A DNA stretch of 60,553 nucleotides from Paenibacillus eucommiae (GCF_017874215.1 NZ_JAGGLB010000049.1:1-60553); one strand, 5' to 3'. Counted from the stretch's first letter, positions 25,135 through 38,293 are shown. A program made the numbers and translations. Notes: a model not told the origin generated them from the sequence alone.

Positions 25135-25170
25135 AAAAAAAACTCATCACGCGAAGTGATGAGCTTTTTT
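25135..25170 (-). terminator. intrinsic terminator after tuf
   Basis: On the minus strand GCTCATCAC-TTCGC-GTGATGAG forms an 8-9-bp stem with a short loop, followed by TTTTTTTT. It ends the str operon 15-50 bases past the tuf stop. Confidence 0.93.
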
Positions 25171-25183
25171 CCTATTAAATTGC

Positions 25184-26374
<1,191 letters not shown>

Positions 26375-26413
26375 TTCAAACAATTCCTCCTTAGGGGTTA
26401 CAATAGTTTATTT

Positions 26414-28489
<2,076 letters not shown>

Positions 28490-28527
28490 ACGTATTTCTC
28501 CTTCCTATATTGGGGGGAAAATTTATT

Positions 28528-28998
28528 CTACCAACGATAGTGAGCAAACGCTTTGTTTGCTTCAGCCATCTTGTGTGTATCTTCACGTTTTTTCACGGAA
28601 GATCCTGTGTTGTTGCTGGCATCAATAATTTCATACGCCAGTCTTTCTTCCATTGTCTTCTCTCCGCGCAGACGCGAGTAGTTTACGAGCCAACGAAGAC
28701 CTAAAGTTGAACGGCGATCCGGTCTAACTTCGATAGGTACTTGGTAGTTAGCTCCACCCACACGGCGTGCTTTTACTTCAAGAACTGGCATAATGTTTTT
28801 AATTGCTTGTTCGAAAACTTCCATTGGCTCTTTGCCAGTGCGCTCTTGAACTAGGTTAAAAGCATTATATAAAATGGACTGTGCTACCCCTCTTTTTCCG
28901 TCAATCATGATACGGTTAATTAGACGGGTAACAAGCTTGCTGCTATAAATCGGATCTGGCAATACATCTCTACGAGTAACTGGACCTTTACGAGGCAT
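28528..28998 (-). CDS. rpsG: 30S ribosomal protein S7
   Basis: This is a 156-residue S7, the nucleating protein of the 30S head, with the MPRKGPVTRRDVLPDPIY start and the KKREDTHKMAEANKAFAHYRW end. It lies between rpsL and fusA in the str operon. Confidence 0.98.
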   Translation of the reverse strand: MPRKGPVTRRDVLPDPIYSSKLVTRLINRIMIDGKRGVAQSILYNAFNLVQERTGKEPMEVFEQAIKNIMPVLEVKARRVGGANYQVPIEVRPDRRSTLGLRWLVNYSRLRGEKTMEERLAYEIIDASNNTGSSVKKREDTHKMAEANKAFAHYRW

Positions 28999-29043
28999 AG
29001 TTATCCCCCTTTCTTGAAAAAATCATCCCTGATATAGTCGATC

Positions 29044-29463
29044 TTATTTCTTTACCTTCGCACGTTTCGTTCCATATTTCGAACGAGCTTGCTTACGGTT
29101 GTTTACGCCTGAAGTATCCAAAGCGCCACGAACGATGTGATAACGTACCCCTGGAAGATCTTTAATTCTTCCTCCACGAATCAGAACAACGCTATGCTCT
29201 TGCAGGTTGTGTCCAATACCTGGAATGTAGGCTGTTACCTCTACACGGTTTGTCAAACGAACACGGGCATATTTACGAAGAGCTGAGTTAGGCTTCTTAG
29301 GAGTCATCGTACCTACGCGGGTGCAAACACCACGTTTTTGAGGAGCGCTCAAATCGGTTGCTTCTCTTTTCAAAGCGTTAAAACCTTTTTGCAAAGCTGG
29401 GGATTTGGATTTCTCCACCTTCGCTTCACGGCCTTTACGAACTAATTGGTTAATTGTTGGCAT
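29044..29463 (-). CDS. rpsL: 30S ribosomal protein S12
   Basis: This is a 139-residue S12, a decoding-centre protein. The TPKKPNSALRK and RGGRIKDLPGVRYHIVRG loops, where streptomycin-resistance changes occur, carry the usual lysines, so the gene looks streptomycin-sensitive. GGAGGTGG precedes the ATG. The 157-base gap to rplGB shows no clear promoter and no convincing hairpin. Confidence 0.98.
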   Translation of the reverse strand: MPTINQLVRKGREAKVEKSKSPALQKGFNALKREATDLSAPQKRGVCTRVGTMTPKKPNSALRKYARVRLTNRVEVTAYIPGIGHNLQEHSVVLIRGGRIKDLPGVRYHIVRGALDTSGVNNRKQARSKYGTKRAKVKK

Positions 29464-29620
29464 TTCGCCACCTCCTCCCTAGAATTATAAACCACTTCTT
29501 ATTGCAAGCCCACAGATCCAGGCGAGTCATAAATGGACAAAGGAAATGTCTCTGTCAGGGGACTTAGGCTTTAATTCTGAAGAATCATGCTTATGTCCTG
29601 CAACAAAAACGTCTTTCGGA

Positions 29621-29872
29621 TCACTCATTCACGATGGCTGCTACGGCAGCTCCAACTTCAATTCCACATGCTTTACCTAAAAGCTTCATAGAATCTACGT
29701 AGATTACTTGTACATCCATCTTCTTACAGAGGTTCACCATTTTTATCGTCATACGTGGATCTGCATCTTTGGCAACAAAAACTTCGGCCGCCCTGCCAAG
29801 CTCGACCATTCGAATAGCTTTCTTGGTACCAATACTCACGTTCTTTGCCTGTTTCACTTTTTCATAAGACAT
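29621..29872 (-). CDS. rplGB: L7Ae-family RNA-binding protein (YbxF type)
   Basis: This is an 83-residue L7Ae/L30e-fold protein with the GTKKAIRMVELGRAAEVFVAKDADPRMTIKMVNLCKKMDVQVIYV core. Members bind kink-turn RNAs; the precise role of YbxF is not settled. It sits between rpoC and rpsL as in other Bacillales. The start is the ATG at 29872 after GGAGG; codons further upstream are not likely translated. It is the first gene after the str promoter. Confidence 0.93.
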   Translation of the reverse strand: MSYEKVKQAKNVSIGTKKAIRMVELGRAAEVFVAKDADPRMTIKMVNLCKKMDVQVIYVDSMKLLGKACGIEVGAAVAAIVNE

Positions 29873-29925
29873 CAAACATATCCTCCAAAGCACAGGAAAG
29901 CATATTAACATAGGCACACTTTGAT

Positions 29926-29954
29926 ATATTAGCACTTCAAAAAAGCAGTGTCAA
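29926..29954 (-). promoter_or_regulatory. str operon promoter (rplGB-rpsL-rpsG-fusA-tuf)
   Basis: A perfect minus-strand -35 TTGACA (29949-29954) and -10 TAATAT (29926-29931) are 17 bases apart. They lie between the rpoC terminator and rplGB. Confidence 0.88.
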
Positions 29955-29988
29955 GAAAATTAAGTATTCTTCACAAAATTTATCTCAG

Positions 29989-30040
29989 AAAAAAGCGCTC
30001 GGAAAGAGATCCTCTCAAGAAGATCTGCTTTCCGGCGTTG
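29989..30040 (-). terminator. intrinsic terminator after rpoC
   Basis: On the minus strand CGCCGGAAAG-AGATC pairs with GATCT-CTTTCCGAGCG, followed by CTTTTTT. The stem is long and GC-containing. It starts about 15 bases after the rpoC stop and separates rpoBC from the str operon. Confidence 0.9.
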
Positions 30041-30055
30041 CTTCTTCACACAATT

Positions 30056-33000
30056 TTATTCAACTGCAACTGTTTCTTTTTCCAGTCCTTCTACTTCTAT
30101 ATCCACTTCGTTCGGATTCGTAATACGAATATTCCGATAACGCGGCATACCCGTTCCAGCTGGAATCAGCTTACCAATAATAACATTCTCTTTAAGTCCG
30201 AGAAGCTGATCGACTTTTCCTTTGATCGCCGCATCTGTCAAGACACGAGTTGTCTCCTGGAAGGAAGCAGCGGATAGGAAGGAATCTGTCTCAAGAGAAG
30301 CTTTGGTAATACCAAGCAGGATTGGTTTGGCTACTGCCGGCTCACTATCTGAGAAGAGAGCTGTTTTATTAGCCTCCTCGTATTCATGAATATCTACGAA
30401 TGAACCAGGAAGCAGAGTCGTGTCTCCGGCATCAACGATACGGATTTTACGCAGCATTTGACGTACCATAACTTCAATATGCTTGTCGTTAATTTCCACC
30501 CCTTGGTTCCGGTAAACGCGCTGTACCTCTTGCAGAATATAGTTTTGAACGCCGCGAATCCCTTTAATGCGGAGCATATCTTTAGGATCGATAGAACCTT
30601 CTGTCAGCTCATCCCCTGCTTCAATATGCTGATTCACTGAAGCACGGATTCTGGATCCATAAGGAACTGCATATGTCTTGGATTCAGCTTCGCCTTGAAC
30701 TTCAATTTCACGACGATCCTTAGCCTCACGGATTTCTTTCACTACACCATCAATTTCGGAGATAATTGCTTGCCCCTTCGGATTCCGTGCTTCAAAGAGC
30801 TCTTGAATACGCGGCAAACCTTGGGTGATATCATCTCCGGCAACGCCCCCGGTATGGAACGTACGCATGGTCAGCTGAGTTCCCGGCTCACCAATCGATT
30901 GAGCAGCGATAATACCAACAGCTTCTCCGATTTCTACGTGCTGGCCTGTTGCCAAATTACGGCCATAGCATTTTTTACAAACACCATGTCTGGAACGGCA
31001 GCTTAACACAGAACGGATTTGCAGCTTCTCGATGCCAGAGTTGATAATTTTATCAGCTGTTCCGGCTTCAATCAGTTCATTGCGGTTTATGATAATTTCT
31101 CCCGTTTGCGGGTGACGCAATGTTTCAAAAGCGTAACGTCCTTCAATACGGTCGTAAAGATCCTCAATGACTTCTTTACCGTCTTGAATTTTACTTACCA
31201 TAAAGCCTTTGTCAGTACCACAATCTTCATCACGAACGATGACATCTTGAGCAACGTCAACAAGACGACGAGTCAAGTAGCCGGAATCCGCGGTACGAAG
31301 CGCTGTATCGGCAAGACCTTTACGGGCACCGTGCGTGGAAATAAAGTATTCCAGAACCGTAAGTCCTTCACGGAAGTTCGATTTAATTGGAAGCTCGATA
31401 ATTTTACCGGAAGGATTGGCCATCAGACCACGCATTCCTCCGAGCTGTGTAATTTGTGATTTGTTACCCCGAGCCTTGGATTCAACCATCATATTGATGG
31501 AGTTGTATTTATCAAGGGATTTCATCAAGATATCTGTGATTTCATCCTTCGCTTTACTCCAAATGGAAATGACTCTGTCGTAACGCTCTTCATCTGTAAT
31601 CAGACCGCGGCGGTATTGATTCGTTACGGAACGTACCTTTTCTTCGCTTTCTTGAAGAATAAGATCCTTTTCCTTCGGCACGATAACATCCGAAACCGCA
31701 ACTGTAATACCTGCTTTAGTCGAATACGTGAAGCCTAACTCTTTAATTTTATCCAGAATCACTGAGGTTTGGGTCGTATGATATTTACGGAAGCATTCCG
31801 CAATAATCGTTCCGAGATATTCCTTGCCTACAGCCTTACCTTCTGGAAGCTCCTGCATAATCGTTCTCAGATCCGCCCCTTTGTCAAAAACAAAATGGGA
31901 ATCCGGGATACCATTCAACAGATTTGTCTTCGTAGGCTCATTGATAAACGGCAAATCTTCCGGGAAAATTTCATTAAAGATGATTTTACCGATTGTCGTG
32001 ATCAATATCGCTTCCTGCTGCTCAGGAGTGAAGCTTGTTTTATTTAGAACCTTGGCTGGGATAGCTACTCTGGCATGAAGTGCAGACTTCCCGGACTGAT
32101 AAGCAGAAACTGCTTCATTCACGGATCTAAGTATGCTCAGCGCGCCTTTGGCAAACTTGTTATCTGTTGTTAAATAAAAGCTTCCCAGTACCATATCCTG
32201 TGAAGGAGTAACAACAGGCTTGCCATCCTTAGGATTCAAAATATTCCCGGACGCCAGCATCAGCACACGTGCTTCAGCTTGGGCTTCAGAGGATAAAGGA
32301 ACGTGAACCGCCATTTGGTCACCGTCAAAATCAGCGTTGTATGCTGTACATACGAGCGGATGCAATTTGATCGCACGACCCTCAACGAGAATAGGTTCAA
32401 ACGCTTGAATACCTAGTCTATGCAAGGTAGGGGCACGGTTTAGAAGAACCGGGTGCTCCTTAATTACTTCTTCAAGAACATCCCATACATCAGGACTTAC
32501 GCGCTCGACTTTACGCTTCGCACTCTTGATGTTGTGAGCTAAGCCTTTATTTACAAGCTCTTTCATTACGAAAGGCTTAAATAATTCTAGTGCCATTTCC
32601 TTCGGCAGACCACATTGATACATCTTCAGATCCGGGCCTACAACGATAACAGAACGGCCTGAGTAGTCAACACGTTTACCCAGCAAGTTCTGACGGAAAC
32701 GTCCCTGCTTCCCCTTCAGCATGTGGCTGAGGGATTTAAGTGGACGGTTACCAGGTCCCGTAACGGGACGGCCGCGGCGTCCATTGTCGATCAAAGCATC
32801 GACAGCTTCTTGAAGCATACGCTTTTCATTCTGAACAATGATATCGGGTGCACCCAGATCAAGCAATCTCTTGAGACGGTTGTTCCGGTTGATTACACGG
32901 CGATACAAATCGTTCAAATCGGAGGTAGCAAATCTGCCCCCATCCAGCTGAACCATTGGGCGCAGTTCCGGCGGGATAACTGGCAGTACATCAAGTACCA

Positions 33001-33676
33001 TCCAGCCTGGCATATTTTTGGAATTACGGAAAGCTTCCATAACTTCCAGGCGCTTGATCGCACGATTACGACGTTGGCCCTGTGCGGTCTTGAGCTCTTC
33101 CTTAAGCATTTCCACTTCTCTATCGATTTCGATATCCTGAAGCAGCTTTTTCACAGCCTCAGCGCCCATACCGGCCTGGAAGGCGTATCCGTACTTCTCG
33201 CGATAGCTGCGGTACTCTTTTTCGGACAGAAGCTGTTTCTTCTCTAAAGGTGTATCTCCTGGATCTGTGACGACATAGGATGCAAAGTAAATGATTTCCT
33301 CCAACGATCTTGGAGACATATCCAGTGCAAGTCCCATACGGCTTGGAATCCCTTTGAAGTACCAGATATGGGAAACAGGAGCAGCGAGCTCGATGTGTCC
33401 CATACGTTCACGACGTACCTTTTGACGGGTTACTTCTACGCCACAGCGGTCACAGACAACGCCTTTATAACGGACGCGTTTGTATTTACCGCAATGACAT
33501 TCCCAGTCCTTTGTTGGCCCGAAGATCTTCTCACAGAAGAGCCCTTCTTTTTCCGGCTTTAAAGTTCTGTAGTTGATAGTTTCCGGCTTCTTCACTTCCC
33601 CACGAGACCAGGAACGAATTTTATCGGGTGATGCTAAGCCGATTTTCATGTACTCGAAGTTATTAACATCTAACAA
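30056..33676 (-). CDS. rpoC: RNA polymerase beta' subunit
   Basis: This is a 1206-residue beta' subunit. The N-terminal zinc-binding cysteines are C60, C62, C75 and C78. The catalytic NADFDGDQ motif places the magnesium-binding aspartates at D449, D451 and D453. A second cysteine cluster (CRSRHGVCKKCYG) lies at about 890-905. The start is a TTG at 33676 (TTGTTAGATG) with AGGAGGG upstream, matching the MLDVNNFEYM start of relatives. It lies 69 bases after rpoB. Confidence 0.99.
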   Translation of the reverse strand: MLDVNNFEYMKIGLASPDKIRSWSRGEVKKPETINYRTLKPEKEGLFCEKIFGPTKDWECHCGKYKRVRYKGVVCDRCGVEVTRQKVRRERMGHIELAAPVSHIWYFKGIPSRMGLALDMSPRSLEEIIYFASYVVTDPGDTPLEKKQLLSEKEYRSYREKYGYAFQAGMGAEAVKKLLQDIEIDREVEMLKEELKTAQGQRRNRAIKRLEVMEAFRNSKNMPGWMVLDVLPVIPPELRPMVQLDGGRFATSDLNDLYRRVINRNNRLKRLLDLGAPDIIVQNEKRMLQEAVDALIDNGRRGRPVTGPGNRPLKSLSHMLKGKQGRFRQNLLGKRVDYSGRSVIVVGPDLKMYQCGLPKEMALELFKPFVMKELVNKGLAHNIKSAKRKVERVSPDVWDVLEEVIKEHPVLLNRAPTLHRLGIQAFEPILVEGRAIKLHPLVCTAYNADFDGDQMAVHVPLSSEAQAEARVLMLASGNILNPKDGKPVVTPSQDMVLGSFYLTTDNKFAKGALSILRSVNEAVSAYQSGKSALHARVAIPAKVLNKTSFTPEQQEAILITTIGKIIFNEIFPEDLPFINEPTKTNLLNGIPDSHFVFDKGADLRTIMQELPEGKAVGKEYLGTIIAECFRKYHTTQTSVILDKIKELGFTYSTKAGITVAVSDVIVPKEKDLILQESEEKVRSVTNQYRRGLITDEERYDRVISIWSKAKDEITDILMKSLDKYNSINMMVESKARGNKSQITQLGGMRGLMANPSGKIIELPIKSNFREGLTVLEYFISTHGARKGLADTALRTADSGYLTRRLVDVAQDVIVRDEDCGTDKGFMVSKIQDGKEVIEDLYDRIEGRYAFETLRHPQTGEIIINRNELIEAGTADKIINSGIEKLQIRSVLSCRSRHGVCKKCYGRNLATGQHVEIGEAVGIIAAQSIGEPGTQLTMRTFHTGGVAGDDITQGLPRIQELFEARNPKGQAIISEIDGVVKEIREAKDRREIEVQGEAESKTYAVPYGSRIRASVNQHIEAGDELTEGSIDPKDMLRIKGIRGVQNYILQEVQRVYRNQGVEINDKHIEVMVRQMLRKIRIVDAGDTTLLPGSFVDIHEYEEANKTALFSDSEPAVAKPILLGITKASLETDSFLSAASFQETTRVLTDAAIKGKVDQLLGLKENVIIGKLIPAGTGMPRYRNIRITNPNEVDIEVEGLEKETVAVE

Positions 33677-33745
33677 GGAGCAACCCTCCTTAAGAATATA
33701 TAGCCTAGCAAGCTACGAAGCTTATTCGATCTTCGTCAAGTTCGT

Positions 33746-36700
33746 TTATTCCATTCCCATTTCGGCGCCTTCTAAATTAAGGTTCAGCTTGTCGCTGGTA
33801 ACCTCATCGTCTTCATCCGATTCCTTCATCTCGATCTCTTCTTCAGTGCCTGACAAGATTTTGACATCCATACCCAAGCTTTGAAGCTCCTTGATCAGAA
33901 CCTTGAAGGATTCCGGCACGCCTGGCTCCGGAACATTCTCGCCTTTGACAATAGATTCGTAAGTTTTCACACGTCCTACGACATCATCCGACTTGACGGT
34001 AAGAATTTCCTGAAGTGTATAGGCTGCGCCATAGGCTTCAAGCGCCCAAACTTCCATCTCCCCGAAACGCTGTCCACCGAACTGTGCTTTACCACCCAAC
34101 GGCTGTTGAGTAACGAGTGAGTAAGGACCGGTAGAACGTGCATGGATTTTGTCGTCAACCATGTGCGCAAGCTTGATCATGTACATGACACCAACGGTAA
34201 CTTCCCGTTCAAAAGATTCTCCGGAGCGACCATCATAAAGCATAGTCTTGCCGTTACGCTGCATCCCAGCTTCTTCCATAGCATCAAATACGTCATACTC
34301 ACGCGCGCCATCGAAAACTGGAGTGGCAGTGTGAATACCCAAAAGCTTTGCAGCCATCCCCAAGTGAACTTCCAGCACCTGTCCTATGTTCATCCGGGAA
34401 GGTACTCCCAGCGGGTTTAGAACGACTTCTACAGGAGTTCCATCAGGAAGGAACGGCATATCTTCTTCAGGAAGAATACGCGCGATAACCCCTTTATTAC
34501 CGTGACGTCCGGCCATCTTGTCACCTTCGGAAATTTTCCGTTTTTGGGCAATATAGACACGAACCAATTGATTAACGCCCGGAGGAAGCTCATCGCCGTT
34601 CTCACGGGTAAATACTTTAACGTCAACAACGATACCATCTGTTCCGTGAGGAACCCGCAGGGAAGTATCCCGGACTTCACGAGCCTTCTCACCGAAGATA
34701 GCATGAAGCAATCTTTCTTCTGCCGTCAATTCGGTAACACCCTTAGGCGTTACTTTACCGACAAGAATGTCTCCGGCGCCAATTTCTGCACCTACGCGAA
34801 TAATTCCACGCTCATCTAAATTTTTCAGGGCGTCTTCACCAACATTGGGAATATCCCTGGTGATTTCTTCTGGTCCAAGCTTCGTATCGCGAGCTTCAGA
34901 TTCATATTCTTCAATGTGGATTGAAGTATATACATCTTCTTTCACCAGCTTCTCGCTAAGTAAAATCGCATCCTCGTAGTTGTACCCTTCCCATGTCATA
35001 AAGGCAACGACTACGTTGCGGCCTAGAGCCAATTCACCTTGCTCAGTGGAAGGACCATCAGCAAGAATGTCTCCTACTTTAACCTGTTGTCCTTTTTTAA
35101 TAATAGGACGTTGGTTGATACAAGTACCTTGGTTGGAACGCATAAATTTATGCAGCTTGTGCTTAACAAGATTTCCGTTAACCAATTTGCCATCAACAAG
35201 CTCTTGTCTGCGAACCCAAATTTCATTAGCCGAAGCTTTTTCAATAATTCCATCGAATTTGGAGACAATACATACACCCGAGTCCTTCGCAGCTTTATGC
35301 TCCATACCAGTACCGACAAGCGGTGCCTTTGGAATCAAAAGAGGAACGGCTTGACGCTGCATGTTCGAACCCATTAGCGCTCTGTTAGAGTCATCATTTT
35401 CCAGGAAGGGGATAAGCGCCGTCGCGACGGATACAACCTGCTTGGGAGATACGTCCATGTAATCTACACGTTCGATCGGAAGAATAAGGTTGTCATCCTT
35501 GAAACGAACAATTTCCGTATCTTGGACAAACTTTCCTTCTTCAGTAAGCTGGGCGTTCGCCTGTGCGATAACGTAATTATCTTCTTCATCCGCTGTCATA
35601 TAAGCAATCTGCTCGGTTACAATACCCGACTTCGGATCTACCCAACGATACGGAGCTTCTATGAAACCATACTCATTGATTCTGGCAAAAGTGGAAAGAG
35701 AGTTGATCAAACCAATGTTCGGACCCTCTGGCGTTTCAATCGGACACATACGGCCATAGTGAGAGTGATGAACGTCACGGACTTCAAAGCCTGCGCGCTC
35801 TCTCGTCAAACCACCTGGTCCCAGTGCTGAGAGACGTCTCTTATGAGTCAGCTCGGCAAGCGGGTTAGTCTGATCCATAAATTGGGACAACTGTGAGCTT
35901 CCGAAGAACTCTTTGATCGAAGCGATAACGGGTCTGATATTGATCAAAGCTTGTGGTGTGATCACGTTAGCATCTTGAATGGACATACGCTCACGTACTA
36001 CACGCTCCATACGGGATAATCCGATACGGAATTGGTTTTGCAGAAGTTCACCAACGGAACGCAATCTACGGTTGCCAAGATGGTCAATATCATCCGTGTT
36101 TCCAATGCCATGAAGAAGGTTAATAAAATAATTAATTGAGGAAATAATATCGGCAGGAGTAATATTCTTAATGGCTTTATCAATAACACCATTAGAAATG
36201 ACTTTAACTACTTTGCCGTCTTCTATTGGAGAATAGACTTCAACGCACTGCACTGGAATTTGCTCTGCTTCAGAAACGCCAGTAATATTGTACTGCCTGA
36301 AGCCGACACCCTTTTCCAAGTATGGTAAAACTTCATCCAAAGCACGGCGGTCAAGCACTTGCCCTGCTTCTGCAATAATTTCACCTGTCTCTGGATCTAC
36401 CAGTGTTTCTGCAAGACGTTGATTAAACAAACGATTCTTAATGTGCAGCTTCTTGTTAATTTTGTAACGACCCACGTTTGCTAGATCATAGCGTTTAGGA
36501 TCAAAAAAGCGTGCAACAAGAAGACTTCTAGCATTATCTAATGTAGGAGGTTCACCCGGACGAAGACGTTCATAGATTTCAATCAACGCTTTGTCTGTTG
36601 AATCCGTATTATCTTTATCTAGCGTATTGCGGATATATTCATCATCACCTAGAAGCTCCAAAATCTCCATATCTGTACCGAAGCCCAAAGCTCTTAACAG

Positions 36701-37279
36701 CACGGTCACAGGAATCTTCCGGGTACGGTCAATACGTACATAGATGATATCTTTGGCATCGGTCTCTAGTTCAAGCCAAGCCCCACGGTTCGGAATAACC
36801 GTCGCGGTGTAAGTTTTTTTGCCGTTTTTATCAACTTTCGTGCTATAATAAACACTGGGTGAGCGAACGAGTTGGGAGACGATAACACGCTCCGCGCCGT
36901 TGATAATAAAGGTTCCCGTTTCAGTCATAATTGGGAAATCTCCCATGAACACTTCTTGCTCCTTGACCTCGCCGGTTTCTTTATTAATCAAACGGACCTT
37001 CACCCTTAACGGCGCTGCGTAGGTCACGTCACGCTCCTTGGACTCATCGACCGAATATTTAGGCTCACCTAAACTGTAATCGATAAACTCCAATATCAAG
37101 TTTCCCGTAAAATCCTGGATCGGTGAGATATCCTGAAACATTTCCCGCAAACCTTCATCCAAAAACCATTGATATGATTTCTGTTGGATTTCGATCAGAT
37201 TGGGAATGCCCAGCACCTCATTAATTCGTGCATAAGTCCTGCGTTTACGTCGTCCAAATTGAACAAGATGTCCCGCCAA
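33746..37279 (-). CDS. rpoB: RNA polymerase beta subunit
   Basis: This is a 1177-residue beta subunit. The rifampicin-binding region reads GSSQLSQFMDQTNPLAELTHKRRLSALG, the standard sensitive-type sequence with Q, D, H and S residues in place. The start is a TTG at 37279 preceded by GAGGGG. An acidic tail (EEEIEMKESDEDDE) ends the protein. The leader upstream is long, about 295 bases, and structured. Confidence 0.99.
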   Translation of the reverse strand: MAGHLVQFGRRKRRTYARINEVLGIPNLIEIQQKSYQWFLDEGLREMFQDISPIQDFTGNLILEFIDYSLGEPKYSVDESKERDVTYAAPLRVKVRLINKETGEVKEQEVFMGDFPIMTETGTFIINGAERVIVSQLVRSPSVYYSTKVDKNGKKTYTATVIPNRGAWLELETDAKDIIYVRIDRTRKIPVTVLLRALGFGTDMEILELLGDDEYIRNTLDKDNTDSTDKALIEIYERLRPGEPPTLDNARSLLVARFFDPKRYDLANVGRYKINKKLHIKNRLFNQRLAETLVDPETGEIIAEAGQVLDRRALDEVLPYLEKGVGFRQYNITGVSEAEQIPVQCVEVYSPIEDGKVVKVISNGVIDKAIKNITPADIISSINYFINLLHGIGNTDDIDHLGNRRLRSVGELLQNQFRIGLSRMERVVRERMSIQDANVITPQALINIRPVIASIKEFFGSSQLSQFMDQTNPLAELTHKRRLSALGPGGLTRERAGFEVRDVHHSHYGRMCPIETPEGPNIGLINSLSTFARINEYGFIEAPYRWVDPKSGIVTEQIAYMTADEEDNYVIAQANAQLTEEGKFVQDTEIVRFKDDNLILPIERVDYMDVSPKQVVSVATALIPFLENDDSNRALMGSNMQRQAVPLLIPKAPLVGTGMEHKAAKDSGVCIVSKFDGIIEKASANEIWVRRQELVDGKLVNGNLVKHKLHKFMRSNQGTCINQRPIIKKGQQVKVGDILADGPSTEQGELALGRNVVVAFMTWEGYNYEDAILLSEKLVKEDVYTSIHIEEYESEARDTKLGPEEITRDIPNVGEDALKNLDERGIIRVGAEIGAGDILVGKVTPKGVTELTAEERLLHAIFGEKAREVRDTSLRVPHGTDGIVVDVKVFTRENGDELPPGVNQLVRVYIAQKRKISEGDKMAGRHGNKGVIARILPEEDMPFLPDGTPVEVVLNPLGVPSRMNIGQVLEVHLGMAAKLLGIHTATPVFDGAREYDVFDAMEEAGMQRNGKTMLYDGRSGESFEREVTVGVMYMIKLAHMVDDKIHARSTGPYSLVTQQPLGGKAQFGGQRFGEMEVWALEAYGAAYTLQEILTVKSDDVVGRVKTYESIVKGENVPEPGVPESFKVLIKELQSLGMDVKILSGTEEEIEMKESDEDDEVTSDKLNLNLEGAEMGME

Positions 37280-37575
37280 CTTTCATTCACCCCTCAACTC
37301 TACTCATTAAGTAAAAAATAAAGAAGAAAAACTTCTACCTACCTACACTCAGGACGCCTCCATTTTGGAGCCCGTCCGAACAAGCGACTGTATGGATGGA
37401 GGTTTTTCTCTGTTCATCGACAAGACTTTTTCCATATATTTCTTTTCATCATGTTAGAGTTGCCTAAAATTTCAACATTATACGCTGGATGCTAAAATTT
37501 TATTCATTTCTCCCTGAAAAAAAGACTTGACATTTTTGTAGACTACATACATGTGTCCCATCTTAATACTGACAT
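37280..37575 (-). promoter_or_regulatory. long structured leader of rpoB
   Basis: No gene lies here. From the promoter at 37582-37610 about 295 bases are transcribed before rpoB. A hairpin at 37352-37377 (GGACG..CTCCA/TGGAG..GTCC) competes with an alternative pairing of 37396-37402 (CCTCCAT on the minus strand) with the ATGGAGG of its distal arm. Downstream, AGAAG-TTTTT-CTTCT followed by TTATTTTTT resembles a weak terminator. The layout suggests attenuation, which is inference. Confidence 0.5.
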
Positions 37576-37608
37576 TTTTTAATGATACCACATCCAAAAT
37601 GTCAAGTC
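37524..37608. repeat. 13-bp inverted repeat flanking the rpoB promoter region
   Basis: GACTTGACATTTT (37524-37536) and its exact reverse complement (37596-37608) are 59 bases apart. A third, direct copy of TGACATTTTTT occurs at 37570-37580. The right arm overlaps the -35 box of the rpoB promoter. Confidence 0.8.
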
Positions 37609-37610
37609 AA
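37582..37610 (-). promoter_or_regulatory. rpoB-rpoC promoter
   Basis: Minus-strand -35 TTGACT (37605-37610) and extended -10 TGG-TATCAT (37582-37587) are 17 bases apart. It lies about 70 bases past the end of ybxB and reads into the rpoB leader. Confidence 0.78.
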
Positions 37611-37680
37611 ACATTTCTTTGTTAGCCGTTACGGGCTTTTACTCACCTATCATCTACCTTGCCAGTTGTGCAGCTATCTA

Positions 37681-38277
37681 TCACTTCGTCGCCTTCAAAA
37701 TCCAGTACCCCTTATCCCTGGATACTTCCTCAACTTCACTGTATAAGGATTCCAGTTTCGCTTTCGCAGAAGGTGCCCCCTGTTTTTTTTGAATAACGAC
37801 CCATAACGAGCCCCCTTGTGTTAAACACTCATAAGCTTCTGAGAAAATACGATGGACGGTCTCCTTACCTGCCCGAATAGGCGGATTCGTAAGAATGACA
37901 TCGAACTGGTGGCCCTTCACCTTTTCAAAAAGATCACTCTGCATGACCGATACGTGAAAAACTCCATTTTTCCGAGCATTTTCCGCACATAGTTCTACTG
38001 CCCGCTCATTGATATCAATCATTGTTACATGTCCATCCGGACATAATTTAGCTGCCGTAATGCCGATCGGGCCATATCCGCAACCAACATCGAGAACTCG
38101 TGCTGATCTATCGAATTTCATCGTCTCAATCAGAAGTTTACTTCCATAATCGACTCCTTTTTTTGAGAAAACACCAGCATCCGTCCCAAACACTAGCTTA
38201 TATCCCCGAAGCACCTCTTCTGTTTGATGGTGATCATGCTCTACTGTAGGCTGCTTAGTATAATAATGCTCAGACAT
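37681..38277 (-). CDS. ybxB: class I SAM-dependent methyltransferase, RsmC-like (YbxB)
   Basis: This 198-residue protein has the SAM-binding motif VLDVGCGYGPIG (about residues 77-88) and the NPPIR(A) catalytic motif of RsmC-type guanine N2 methyltransferases. Substrate is unknown; RsmC relatives modify 16S rRNA. The start is the ATG at 38277 (MSEHYYTKQP) after AAAGGAG; the longer in-frame reading to 38325 runs back through the rplL terminator hairpin. It sits between rplL and rpoB as in B. subtilis, and is probably expressed by read-through. Confidence 0.9.
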   Translation of the reverse strand: MSEHYYTKQPTVEHDHHQTEEVLRGYKLVFGTDAGVFSKKGVDYGSKLLIETMKFDRSARVLDVGCGYGPIGITAAKLCPDGHVTMIDINERAVELCAENARKNGVFHVSVMQSDLFEKVKGHQFDVILTNPPIRAGKETVHRIFSEAYECLTQGGSLWVVIQKKQGAPSAKAKLESLYSEVEEVSRDKGYWILKATK

Positions 38278-38293
38278 TTTCGAAACTCTCCTT

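Noticed and set aside
29464..29620. A promoter or regulatory leader between rplGB and rpsL
   Set aside because: A TATAAT is present on the minus strand, but the nearest -35-like sequence is only 12 bases away, and no stable hairpin stands out.
33746..37279. Possible rifampicin-resistance change in rpoB
   Set aside because: The rifampicin region reads as the standard sensitive-type sequence; the same holds by eye for streptomycin positions in rpsL.
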